DNA of 64,000 bases from Massariosphaeria phaeospora (Eukaryota; Ascomycota; Dothideomycetes; Pleosporales). The DNA is taken from contig JAADJZ010000001.1 of assembly GCA_011032825.1 (NCBI GenBank), positions 2,170,001-2,234,000 of the forward strand, read 5' to 3'. This document shows, one piece after another, positions 1-11,225 of this stretch. The position numbers and the translations under genes were made by a program. The notes beneath the pieces were generated by a model. That model saw nothing but the letters and a program-made list of their open reading frames with translations. It made no database searches and was not told the origin of the DNA. The stretch's first letter is position 1; each line of letters opens with the position of its first letter.

Positions 1-526
1 TCCGCAGCCGCTGCCTCGGTCGCGATAGATGGGTTTGATGTCTTGATAAAATTCCCCCAGATCTGGCGGAATGCGAGGGAGAAAGAGGGAGACTGGTTGG
101 GCGCGCTGGGACCTACCAGTGCGAACACGTCGTTGTATTGATATTGGTAAGACTTCGAGGGCGGGTAGGCATTGTTCAGCCAGTAGCTGAGGCAGTCGAA
201 CGTTGCTTCGGCGTATATGTTCTGCTCAGACTTTAGTATGGGCCGGTAGCGACCGGGCTTACGCCGACTGCAGTCGGATAGCCCACTCCATCGGTCGCAA
301 ACATCGGATCGCCCGGGTTGGCCGGCTCATCACTACTCGGATTCGCATCTAACACATCCTGGATCTCTCCGTCGCCGAAAGTGGGGAAGGCAAGACGCAT
401 CCACTCTTTCAGATCATCGAGCGTATGGATGGTCGGCACAAACAATGGTCCCTCGTTCGCGTTGTTACCCGCAAGCATTCTCTCGCCGTTCACACGCTTG
501 TGGTTGAGTGCATCGCTAGGTGGATC
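1..526 (-). pseudogene. Truncated, frameshifted type-B carboxylesterase remnant (runs off left edge)
   Basis: The minus strand reads as the C-terminal third of a fungal type-B carboxylesterase, with recognisable stretches NNANEGPLFVP, ANPSSDEPANP, VGVSPVATG and, in a second frame, NIYAEATF followed by a Tyr-rich segment. The reading frame stops at TAA near 231-233, and homology resumes five bases later in another frame with no plausible intron between, so a frameshift is the simplest reading. The N-terminal two thirds, with the oxyanion GGG and catalytic GESAG, are absent because the ABC transporter stop codon lies directly upstream on the same strand. It continues past base 1, so the 3' end is unseen. 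Family assignment is from recall of conserved blocks. I am fairly sure it is an esterase fragment and less sure that nothing functional is made from it. Confidence 0.7.
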
Positions 527-3500
527 TCAAGGTGCCGGTTTGTTGCGCTTTACCATATTCGGTGCCCGGGAAACCCAATATACCATGAACGTCATTCCAA
601 TATTGAAGGCGACGAACACGAATATGTACCCCAAGTACTCCCATCGAGAGCTATACTTGATGTTCAATGTCGCTAGAAAACTCGTAGTATCGCTAATCGG
701 ACAGAATTGACAGCCAGCAGTTGCATCCGGGTTCAAAAGTCGGCCTCCGGCAGATGCAAGGTACGAAGCTAGATAATCCCCACAGGTCATGGGATCCGGA
801 GCCTGCAGAATGAGGAGCTCACTCTCCGTGCAGTGGACCAATTTATCCGACATTCCGACCGCTAACAATCCAGCCACGACGTATGTCAGTGGTGAGACTC
901 GATAGAGGAATATCCAGAAGCGCGAGAGCTGACTTTTTGGTACGAGAACGCCGCAGAAAATCAAACAGAGGTAAAAAAGTAAGAACCCATAGTTTGCAGC
1001 AGCCTCGGCGTGCTCCAACCCTGCGATAAGGAGGTGGGATAGGGTAGATGTCAAGAGAAAGAAGGCCCATGTATAGAGCCAAGCAAGCACTGTATCGCCG
1101 CTTCTCCCGTTATGAAAACCCATCGGGAAGTAGAAAAGTACGAACGCGAGAGAAGATGCGACAGTCATCCAGAATGCCTCAACGAAGAGTATAGAGGTGA
1201 TAAAGGCTCTCCAGGAGTAGATTCGTGACCGTCCTTCGCGTGTTTCAAAGAGTTCTCTATGTTTGACGAAGTTAGGTATGAGTTGATGGGAAATGTTGCT
1301 GAAGAGTGTGCAGAAGAGGAACACTGCGAAGAGCTGGGTTTTGAGGCCTTGAATGCCGTTGCCGGTGCTCGGACAAGATACGCTGATTAGTGCTGCGGAA
1401 CAGGCGCTTAGAAGAAGGTTACACCACAAGTATTGTGGTGTGCGCCAGTACGATGTGAACATCCGTCGGATAAGGGTATGGATCTGGGAAAGTAACGGAA
1501 TAGCGAAGATGGATTGAGCCGAAGGGCTCAACCTCGGCGTAGAATCGCTCGGAGGGAGTTCGGAAAGCTGACCAAGTCGATCATGCAAGACGGAGGACTC
1601 GGCTGATTCCTTCCATGACTGGGACCAGTCGATACCTGGGATTGACGTAATATTAAAAATCCAATCGGCGGGGTTCTCGGTGCTTCCCAATGAGTCCCCA
1701 ATGTCCACTCTGCGTCTGAAGTATTCTGTGACTGTCTTCGCCTGATGTCCAATGTCTCCATAATATATCGTTTCCCCCCCTTTTTGTATCAAAAGTAGCT
1801 TGTCGAACATCTCGAACAAACTGACGGAGGGCTGGTGCAGCGTACATATAATCGCTTGCCCGTGCCGCGCCAGGTCCTGGAGAAGTGAGCAAACTGACCA
1901 GGCAGTTTGACTATCCAATCCTGAGGTTGGCTCGTCGAGAAAAAGAAGGTCCGGTTTTGCTACGAGCTCTACACCAATGGAAAGACGCCGTAGTTGTTCC
2001 ACGTTCAAGCCCTGGCCAATGGTGCCGATCATAGCGTCGGCGTAATGAGCCATGTCTAGGATTCGGATCACTTCTTCAACATATTCCGTTTTCTCGAGTA
2101 ATGTGCCCTCTTCCCACCTCATCATTGCGCTAAAATGTAGAGCTTCGCGCACCGTTGAAGTAGAGAGATGAATGTCTTGCTGTTGAACGAAACCAATCCT
2201 ACGACGAAAGGTATCGATATATGGCATTCCTTGGTAAGCAATCTGACCGGATATAGTACCAGTTGACACACGGCCGGCAAGTACATCAAGTAACGTTGTC
2301 TTTCCTGCACCTGTTGCTCCCATCAAGGCTGTAAGGGTCCCAGGTTCGACCAGACCGCTACTATTGGTAAGTAGGCTTGTTTGTCTCTGACTCCGGCTGG
2401 CGGGAATGTCATAGCTCAAGTCACGCCAGTATAACACGCCAGGGGCTGTTTGGAGATTACCAGGGGTCTGGACCTTATTTATTGGTATGGCTTGTCGAAT
2501 GGGGTTGCCTGATGATTGGTTCTCCTCGTCGAGCTTATGCAAGTTCGCGGCGATGGAATTGGGCGGGAACCGAAGCACATTAGCACCGGGAGCACTGGCA
2601 AGTATAAACTCCGAAGCCAAAAGATATATCGCGAAGTATCCAAACATCATGACAAGAAGAACCCCTAGGTTCCTGTAGATTGGTTAAACAACGATTATTT
2701 GGGTACACACGCTACTTACCTCCAAAGGTTATCAGCTTCGAAACCGAGGCCGCGGTGAAGGTATATTGACCCATCGACGTAGGTTTCATTGACGCTCGCG
2801 CTGGTACCGATCTGTGCACAAACGCGACTATTGAGTGGGGAGTGATCATACGCCGGACCAGCTGGAATGAACTCGCGGCAAGGAAATTTACGTCCTTCAA
2901 ACTGTAATGTTTTGTCAATGCTTCTGCGGTGAAAGGTACAACGATATTTACTTACCTCATTTATGATCATGCTCTCAAAGGCATAAGTCATCGGATTGAG
3001 GTATCTTATCCAGTGAAGCCAGTTACGCATATACTGTACCGGAATTACATATCCAGAGTATGTAATCAAGGCTAAGTGCCAAATTCCAAGTGGAAGTGTC
3101 AACTGATTCAGTGTTTTACAGAAGGATCCGGCACTACGGAACCAAGTAGACAAGGTTACGTGGCAAACGAATGCAAAAATCCAGTACGTAAAGAACGCTG
3201 CCACGGAACGACGAAGATTGGCCATGAGGTAAAGAATTACGTTGAATAGTACCGACGAGAAAAGTTTAACGGGAAGGTCGCAAAGGAGAGCAGCTATAGA
3301 CTCCGCCATCGGATGGTATAAAGCGTATCGGGCATGTTTCTCGACAATGGGACGCTGGTCCCATATAGCGAAAACCTGGACAATGTGTCAGGATGGAGGC
3401 TGATCTATAGAAAATAAGCTTCAAGGTAGACTTACCTCTGCTCCTGACATGAAGCCGTTTAAGAGGATTGATATAAACAGGAGGTTGCTGCGGACAGTTA

Positions 3501-4798
3501 CGCTAGCGGCTGTTTCGTCCAGGTTCAAGAATAATCCACCAATGATCAGAGCCAGGATCGCGTTCCCGGCGACTGTTGCAATCGGTATGGAGATCGAGTT
3601 TATTGTCCGAAGATAACAACGATTGATGCACAAGGTGACTTGTGAGCGTAGGGATGTAGTGTAGTTTGAGTACTGCTTGCTCTGTACTCGGAAGGCTACT
3701 CCTTGCGCCTCAGACTTCCGGCTCCTTCCAATGCGCTGTAGAAGTTCGTGACGTTCAGAGCTGGTTCTCCATAATCGGACGAAGTCCATCTTCGTTTGAG
3801 GTACCGACACAACACCTTCTCGTACAAAGCGGCGGGCCTCTGCCGGGTTCGTCAAGGCTGTGAGGTAATCTGCAACACTCGTTCGTGGGGGAAGATCGAA
3901 TCCAAGATGGGTGAAATATCCTACTGCAACATGCGTAGTACCAAAAAAGATCTGTTCACCGTCGTAAAGCAAGATTATGCAATCAAAGAGGTCGAAAACC
4001 GCTTGAGACGCCTGGTACAAACTAGCAACCGCCGCGATACGGTGCTCAGTCACGTTGGCTCGAAACACTTTCATGACTGTATAAGCGGTAGCGCTATCCA
4101 TGCCTCTTATACTGTTGTCCCAGCATTGAACGCTCGCATTGGAGAGGAGGACCTCACCCAGCGTAGCGCGCCTCTTTTCACCGCCACTGACTCCACGTTG
4201 TACGGCGTTCCCAATCTTCGTATTGGAAGCTGAAGTGAGATTAAGCGAGGATACAACTAACTCGCAACGGCTATCCGAGGTTTCCATCGGATCTTCCGGC
4301 TCTAATCGGGCGGCGCATTCTTCTTCACGCGCTTTGGCTGCGAATTGGAGCGTTTCGTTTACCGTGAGTTCTGGGAAGTGAATATCGTGCTCTGCACAAT
4401 ATATACACTTGCCACGATATTGCTTGTGCATGGAAGGGAAGGGTATATCTTGCCAACGGTAAGCTTCGTTTAGTGGATACGGGAATGTAACGTTTACCTC
4501 CATAGTGAATAACACTTTTGGGGTCCAACGTCAAAGCCGCCATTTCTCCAGCGAGAGTCTTCAATAGCGTAGAGCAGCCACTGCCAGGTCGGCCTAGAAC
4601 TAATAGTAATTGACCGCACTCCAGGAATCCATCCAGTTCGTTTAAGATCCTGATCTTTTCAGCTCTGCGGTCGAAGATCCTGGGTAGCGCCGCGAGTGGC
4701 GCTGTGGTGAATGTGAAGAACTTATTGCGAGTCGCACTTGCCCCATAAACTGTCAGATGGGTAAAGGAAACTCCATGATCTCGTAAAATTGAGCCCAT
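527..4798 (-). CDS. PDR-type ABC-G transporter (full size, two NBDs)
   Basis: Exons (minus): 4798-4498, 4448-3436, 3375-2956, 2901-2720, 2672-527; 1353 aa, all joins in frame, introns 47-60 bp. The order is NBD1-TMD1-NBD2-TMD2, as in fungal pleiotropic drug resistance pumps that export hydrophobic compounds across the plasma membrane. NBD1 has the fungal asymmetric Walker A with Cys in place of Lys (GRPGSGCST, residues 69-77), signature VSGGEKRRA and degenerate Walker B CWDNSIRGMDSA. NBD2 has canonical Walker A GATGAGKTT and Walker B LLFLDEPTSGLDS, with signature LNVEQLRRLSIG. This NBD asymmetry is normal for the family. At 1353 aa it is shorter than the usual 1450-1500 because the N-terminal cytosolic leader is very short; an upstream exon is possible but I see none. 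Near two P450s and a receptor it may serve a secondary-metabolite or detoxification locus (inference). Confidence 0.93.
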
Positions 4799-6225
4799 AT
4801 CGTTGTTTATTGGGCTGAATATGCTGGTACTGTTGTGTGTGTGGTTGTCTTGATCTTGTCGGTCGGAAATTATCCGGTGAAGATCAAGAACAATAAGTGA
4901 CGATAGCTAATAGCAAGGCTATCTGCTTTGGGGTTGAGCTGGATTCGTCTTGTATACTTCGACGTTTCGCAAACAACGTCAGCGTGGCTTTGCTCGGGAG
5001 TGTGGGAGTATATGATGTCCGTCGGAAATCCGTTCTCGGGTATGTGTAACGAAAGGCTTACTTGCAGGTTACTGGGCGACATGGCCCTAGAGGCATTGCA
5101 TGTCTAAAGTGGTCATATTACGCCCCCAAGCAGCATTCCATGTAGTGTCTCCTGCACGATTAAGGCAAAGAGCAGAGGGCCTCTTTTACCCTCGGTGAAC
5201 GAAGGCATGTCATGGACGGCATCCGAACAACCATGATTTTGATACCCCGCTCTAGAATGACATCCCAGAGCACATGAACGATTTTCTATGTCCTTTAGTA
5301 TCGACTTCTTGCGAAGGTGACAAGACTTACATGCATGCATGCATGGTTCATGCGGAACCAAGCCAAAAGGTCAATGACGCGTTGAGTTTTGCACTCGGTG
5401 GGTGTAGTGTCTCACACTCGTTTGTAGTCACTCACTCTGTAGGGTGCTTCCCATATCAGTACAATGCCTGCGGTTCCTTCGCGCATGCTTTAACGTAATT
5501 AAACAGATAGTCCGCAAAGGTTGTGCGACGTGTCTCGATATTAAACACCCCGTCATTTATTGGGTGTTCGCTCTCCGGAGCCGGGATATTGGGCCCAATC
5601 GAACCACGGTACATCTGCAGTCAATAGCATTGCAAAGGCGGCTACGCAACTGAGATAATATTGATAGTCTGACATGCGTCTGTCCTGCAGCATGAAGGCA
5701 AAGAGGCGGGTGAGATCTTTCGCTTCAGTCAACGACGTTACAACGAAACACAGTACCCTACGTAGCAGGTAGAATTGGCAACGCATGCTTCCTACATGCC
5801 AGTCCAGTTGTCGAGACGATACGTGGTACAAAAAGAGGAGACCCCATTGAATTCAACTGCATATGGAACTTGGACGCTTGTAGAGCATGGCGGCCGAACC
5901 TGCCAAGCCGCTGAGCGGCACAGCGACAATGCGCAGCGAACAACTAGGTCTGTGTACTCATCATGATCGTGGATAGGGGATTTGAAGCCCCAGAGTTGCT
6001 GAAAGGTCAACGAGTATCGGTTAAGGCACCTTGTCCCCCAACTGCGATACAAAGCTACAAAATACCCAGTACTCATAAATGGTGCACTTCTATCTAGCTG
6101 ATATCATGAGAAGAGTGATTGTGTTTCCTTTACAATGAAAGCATACTCGACAAGTAACGAAAATCTCGCACCCATACATTCTCTGACTTTGTAGCATCAC
6201 ACTCGCTTTCTATGTCCACCAGACT
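4799..6225. other. Intergenic region, no gene seen
   Basis: About 1.4 kb between the ABC transporter start and the 3' end of the receptor gene. It holds the transporter promoter, a short run of tandem tgca units near 5331-5344, and a weak tRNA-like stretch around 5985-6060 that I rejected. Open frames here are short and resemble no protein family I know. Confidence 0.6.
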
Positions 6226-7670
6226 TTAGGAAGACAGATAGTTCGACGGGTCGTTAACTGTAAGAGGTGGTCGTTCGGAAGTCCCTGAGCTTTCGCGATT
6301 GTAAGCCGTTCTATGCTCTCTATGATCAGGAAAGCTGCTCTGGGAGGATCGGCGTTCCGATATTCTTTCCCCAATACTATCAAGTTCGATGAAACCGTCT
6401 GCTTTGCTAAGCCGGGTGGTAGAGATATTTGTGGTTGGAAATGTCCCAATTGAGTAAAGTCCACGTTTCTTCTTTTTCGGTGGCTCTCGAGGTTGCTCCT
6501 GACTTTGTGGACCTTCCGCGCTGCCCGTGTAACTGTCATCTGTCAAGCCCAGGCGTGAGCGAAGCGAGAGGTAAAAGCTTGAGCTGACAATATCGACTTT
6601 CCAGATTTTAGCAGCGCAGGGCATGGAGCTGCATACAATCGATATGCAGGCCTCTATAAAGCTACTGGGACATGAGCTCAGAGCTTCATCAGAACTTGAA
6701 ACTCACCTGCATAGACCAACTATCATACCATCGCGGAGAGAGTCTAGCTGTTGGAACAAGCGTACCCGGTAGTACATAACGACAACATCTGCGATGATTG
6801 CTCTGCATAGATTTTAGTGTACCATTACAATTTGTATAAGCAGTTGCGTACATTGATCCGGTCAGAAAAATTGCAAGGACACCGGCCCTTTTCTTTCGAG
6901 AGAGATTCAATTTAACGATAGGGGGAATAGGAATGTACAGTATAAGCAAATCCACGAGGATGTTGACGACTCCTGTCCCCATGGCCACAATCGAACCCTC
7001 GGTATTATGAGGATTGGGTGTCCCCCAAGGCTTCCCATGAGGTGGAGATGCTAATACAGGCTGTATTATGCACACTGCGAGGAGGGGAAAGCATAATGCT
7101 CCCGTTAAGTAAAGCTGTCGCCGGACACTATCGATGTGCCCGAATATTCGATAATAAAGAGTGAGCAAGCAAAGCTTTCCGAGTAGCATGGAGAAGATGA
7201 CCAAGAAGCCCATGCAAACTAATACCTAAACTTCTTAGCAACGTGGAAATCATGACGGATTTTGACTCTTACACGCTGAGGCCAGGCCGAGAGAAGGAAT
7301 CCTAAGGATATGTCCCAAGTTGATCTTCCTAGCTTTTGCACGCAGACCACGTTCAAAAGTCCAAGACTAGTTGCAGACATCCATGTAGCGACAGTAAACC
7401 CTATAAGTGTTAAAATTTTGCAACGAGCTTTACAGTGACTCGACAATGAGTCGACATACAGTCATCAATCTTCCAGCGCTCTTCCCGACCGAACCGTGCG
7501 CGAATACGAAGAACGAGGAAGACTGTAGTGACGAAGATCATGATTGGAATAATGACACGGAATAGGGTCAGCAGGTCGGAGGGTTTTTCAAAATCAGACT
7601 TGACGCCACTAGGTGCCTGTTGGTAAGGAATTTCGAATAGATCCGTTCCAGGCGGTAAAGTTAAGCCCAT
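6226..7670 (-). CDS. Pth11-like / rhodopsin-domain seven-helix membrane protein
   Basis: Exons (minus): 7670-7460, 7400-7273, 7225-6852, 6802-6707, 6661-6226; 414 aa in frame, with introns of 45-59 bp. The start is the ATG of MGLTLPPG; an upstream extension would need a non-ATG codon. Hydrophobic helices are clear, starting with LFRVIIPIMIFVTTVFLVLR, followed by the family hallmarks R-I-R-A-R, the IDDW motif formed across intron 1, LGKLCLLTLYYRIF, and the intracellular SRKKRAGVLAIF loop leading to GSIAIIADVVVMYYR. These match the large fungal rhodopsin-domain (SAT4/Pth11-related) family of plasma-membrane proteins, some of which sense surfaces or nutrients. There is no N-terminal CFEM domain. 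The 140-residue polar tail with a basic PKKKKRG patch is presumably cytosolic. Ligand and partner are unknown. Confidence 0.85.
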
Positions 7671-8335
7671 GATTGATAGATGTCGATGCCAAAGAAGATT
7701 ATCTTCAAAGGGATTTGAATTAAGCAATCGAAAGATATCGATGCCTCATTGCTGTGTTGAGAACAGGCTGAAGAACACTTACAGCTGGGGTGTGGTTGGG
7801 GTGTGGTGTACCACTGTGCCGTGACTTGGGCCAAGTTCCAACTCCGGTTACACTACATGTCCTATGTATTGCGGCACAGCAGGGTGGTCAAGCAAGCACG
7901 CCGCACCAATGCTTCTGCGTCTGGACGACCCGCTCGAGGCACATCAGGGTGTGGTAGCTCATATACTGATCCCAGCGACATTTTCGCCCCCGGGTGCACA
8001 ACAGTACGCCCTGCACTTATCTTGGGGGGTTTAGGCGATGACTGCAGCATGAAGTTCCTTCATAGCGCAACATGTGAAAAGGAGATAGTTGCATGTACCT
8101 AGGTAAGTAAGCTGTTTATTGACCGAGCGTGTGTGTTTGAACAAACAATAACAAGTACAGAGATCCGAGATAAGAGACGAATGCTAGTTTGCAGGTAAAG
8201 GAGAGAGCTTGAGCAAGTATCGAATCAGAGTTTATATTAGCCACGTAGTATAGAAATAACAAGGACCAACTGAGTATTCCAACATGAGAAACAGGGAAAA
8301 CTCGTCCGCGTGTGAAGGAGATACTACCGTACTCC
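7671..8335. other. Intergenic region, no gene seen
   Basis: Between the start of the receptor gene and the 3' end of the P450 on the same strand; presumably the receptor promoter and P450 terminator. No recognisable coding or RNA feature. Confidence 0.5.
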
Positions 8336-10088
8336 TCAGGTCCTCTTTTCTAGATGCATATAAAGCCCGTCCTTGGTTCTCATCACTCCGATCGATGGAT
8401 CGCCCTCAAAAGGCTGCGGAAACTCTTGTGGAAAGGCGGGAGTGATGTTATAACGTCGAAGGAGAATAGCCACTAGAGCCATGGCAACGTGCATGGCCAG
8501 AGTCCTTCCAGGGCATATGGTTTTGCCTCCCCCAAAAGGCCGAAGACTTTCACTATACTGAAGCTCGGGATTCTTCAAGAATCTCATAGCGTCGAACTCA
8601 GCAGCATTCTTTGAGAAAACAGTCTCATCTAAAGCAAGCTGTCGAGCAGAAAACATGAGCTTGTCTCCTTTATCGAAATGGATGTCACCGATGTTAGTTT
8701 CCTCAGTGACGTTCCTCATTGTTGTCACAGACGTGTAGAGACGTAGGACCTCGTACCATACGCTGAGTAAGGTCGGGCATGATGTGGCTAGATAGAAAGT
8801 GTCCAGAGAGCCGTTGTCCTTGAATGCTGGTGCAGTCTCTTCACGAATGATCTCCGTGAGACTAGTATCGAAAGTAATGTGGGCCACTAGCCATCCAGTT
8901 GCGTCGGCAGGGTTCATGCCAATTCTGTGTTCATTAGTCGAGTAGAATCGTAAGGGACTCATTATAAAACTCACCCCCAGTGGAAGAACATCATAAGTGC
9001 AGCTTTATCCGTGTGATTGGTCAACACCTCCTGGAAACTTTTTTCAAACGCTCCAGTAAACCATGCCGTAGCTTTCCTTTCGTTGGTTGGGAGGTCGAGG
9101 TAGCGTTGGTACGATGAGAGCATTCTTTTACAAAGACTAAGCTGCTTGCGCCTCAAAAACCAGGGTACTTGATACCAAGCCTGCCATGCTAAGTCTGAAA
9201 ACTCTATCATCGCACGCGGCAAAGTGGGGTCGATTTTGTGGAGTTGAGGCCCGAAGTAAGCGTCCTGCATGGCGAATATGATGTTCTCGCGGGCCCACTC
9301 CATGATGCTCAAGCTCTCGACTCCACTTTGAGTATTATGTGCTAGAGTAATGGCTTCCGGTGAGGTCCGCTCTTTGAGAAATCCACATATATAATGAGAA
9401 AGGGTCTTCAAGTCTTTCCCAGAAGTTTGTCGGATTTGCAAATCGTGCGATGAGGGTATAACGCCTTTCCGAAGCACATCCTTAACTGATTTAGGGCTCC
9501 ATAGGACTCTTGCCGCCTCCTTTGAAGCACCCAAAGCAATAAGAGCATCTTTGAGAATGCCAGTAAACTCAAAAGTGGTTGGCTTGCTGTGGACAATGGC
9601 GACATGGCGAGGATTGGTGAGTATGTGGAACGACTTGCCCAGTATGACAATGGAGAATATGTTGCGTGTGTTCCCAAAGAACTCCCTAAGACAAGCGTCA
9701 GCAATACGGAAGAACACAGCCTCAGAGCCTCAGAGTGATTTACCTTCCATGATTGATGAGTTTCTCCGAGTTCATGATGAATGATACGGTATGGCCTGCA
9801 GGTCCCGAGTCAGTCAAACCGAACATCCTATATTAGTGTGATTGGCCTAACCAAAGACTATCATTCACCGTTAGTGGCGGATACAAGGAGATTTCAAGGA
9901 ATTAGCCTACATGGAAGTGGATAAGGAAGCATCGGGGATAAATCCTGGCTTTGTCGACGTTGATGGCTTCCTTTTGGTATGGCGCAGAACCGGACAAGCA
10001 CCATGACTAGAACAAGAAAACATAGGAAGAACAAAATATACTGGGGGGTGATATTCACACGGGGACTGTGAAGAAGACTGGATAGCAT
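8336..10088 (-). CDS. Cytochrome P450, CYP7/CYP8-like
   Basis: Exons (minus): 10088-9911, 9795-9744, 9685-8975, 8924-8336; 509 aa in frame; introns 115, 58 and 50 bp. An N-terminal membrane anchor (about residues 18-35) is followed by a basic-Pro linker. The K-helix ExxR reads EVLR and the haem loop FGGGKTICPGR places the thiolate Cys at residue 451. The I-helix reads WGIGMNPADATGW, without the usual acid-Thr pair. That resembles the CYP7/CYP8 clan (sterol 7-alpha-hydroxylase and prostacyclin-synthase-like), as do the STOP-like segments LGKSFHILTNPRHVA and FEFTGILKDAL. It acts in the ER membrane with a reductase partner, or as a reductase-independent isomerase as some CYP8 enzymes do. The substrate is unknown. 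It is divergent from a second P450 across a 1.1 kb gap. Confidence 0.9.
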
Positions 10089-11225
10089 TTCGTTGTGAAG
10101 CTTGAAGCTGGAAGTTTGGTATGCGAACTAAGAAGCGGAGTGGCATGCGTTCTTCGGGCGGCTTATGCGAGTTATACCACGTCCGACTGCGTCGTTCCGA
10201 TTCTCATAAGTCCTGCGTAGAAAAGTGAAAGCTTTCCACCATGCTGTATAACCCCTCAGGCAGCAGATTCTCTTCAGAGCGACGCAGCAGACATGTAGCA
10301 CAAGTGGCCATGGCTTGAGCATCACCCAAGCTGGGGGGAAGGGCTCACAGCTGTGGGTATCATGATATCCGTTGCCCCCTTTTCTAAATCACTTCTATGA
10401 TAGGTCGCATTCACGACAATAGAAGAATGACAGCCACGGACTTTAATATCCGCTGCCTGCTTTCTTAGCCATGGACTTTGATATCCGCTGCCTGCTTTCT
10501 TAGCCACATCCACGATCGTCTTGGATGCAGTTGGAGGACGATAGCCACATGGTCTAGTTGTAAGGAATGGCGATATTGCGATTGAATCGGGCATCGATTG
10601 AGTCGGGCATCGGGTGGAGAGGTGGATAAGACGCATGCGCGGCTAGCCATCCAGAATCCTCTAGGAATCCAGTATTTTTTCTTGCGTGGTCTTGGCTTGC
10701 TGCATGATTGGGTGATACATATGTTACCCGGATAGCTTGAAGAAATGAGATGAGTGTGGTGACGGTCCTGTGGTGTGACGTTGTAACGGAAGGGGGTGTA
10801 GGCGCTGGAGATGTCTGTGGTTGATGCAGCTTGACCCTGGACCTGCAACGGACTCCGTGGGCGCAGTTTGCTCGATATAGGATGCAATAACAAAACACCA
10901 GCCCAATCTCGCGGCCCAGATATGGCAGGGACTTTGATCTATCAACCCCTCTTTCTGTCGTGTGGTGGCGCCGCTGCAGGCCAAGGCGGGAATGTGCCGT
11001 TCCGACCGACACTAGACTAGCGCCGTGTACGCACGCGGTTGTGCAGGTGAAAACGCGTGCTTCTCCTCATTTGTAGTGTCGCAGCATGTTGAGACAGCCA
11101 GCTGTGCCACCTTGGCCTAAAAGGGGGATCTTCTGGCTGCCCCCCTCCCCATCTTTTCCCCTCTCGTATCGCAATTTGTCTGTTACCACGTCCCAACTAG
11201 AGCGTGAAAGGCGATTTACTGCGCC
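10089..11225. promoter_or_regulatory. Divergent intergenic region between two P450 genes
   Basis: This 1.1 kb stretch separates the starts of two oppositely transcribed P450 genes and so must contain both promoters. It includes a 35-bp tandem duplication at 10433-10502 and, at about 10579-10610, two adjacent copies of a roughly 16-bp unit ending in cgggcatc. No coding frame looks real. Confidence 0.5.
10433..10502. repeat. Two tandem copies of a 35-bp unit
   Basis: Copies at 10433-10467 and 10468-10502 differ at only two positions, a C/T and an A/G, both transitions. They abut exactly and lie about midway between the two P450 start codons. Confidence 0.95.

Noticed and set aside
238..269. 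32-bp intron that would repair the esterase frame
   Set aside because: Below workable intron size, and the segment itself encodes conserved esterase residues (VSPVATG), so a frameshift is more likely.
5985..6060. tRNA-like segment (ttcaaatcccc on the minus strand; ggttaaggc on the plus strand)
   Set aside because: The T-loop resemblance and the D-loop-like segment lie on opposite strands, the T-stem has a mismatch at its closing pair, and no matching acceptor stem or anticodon arm can be drawn.
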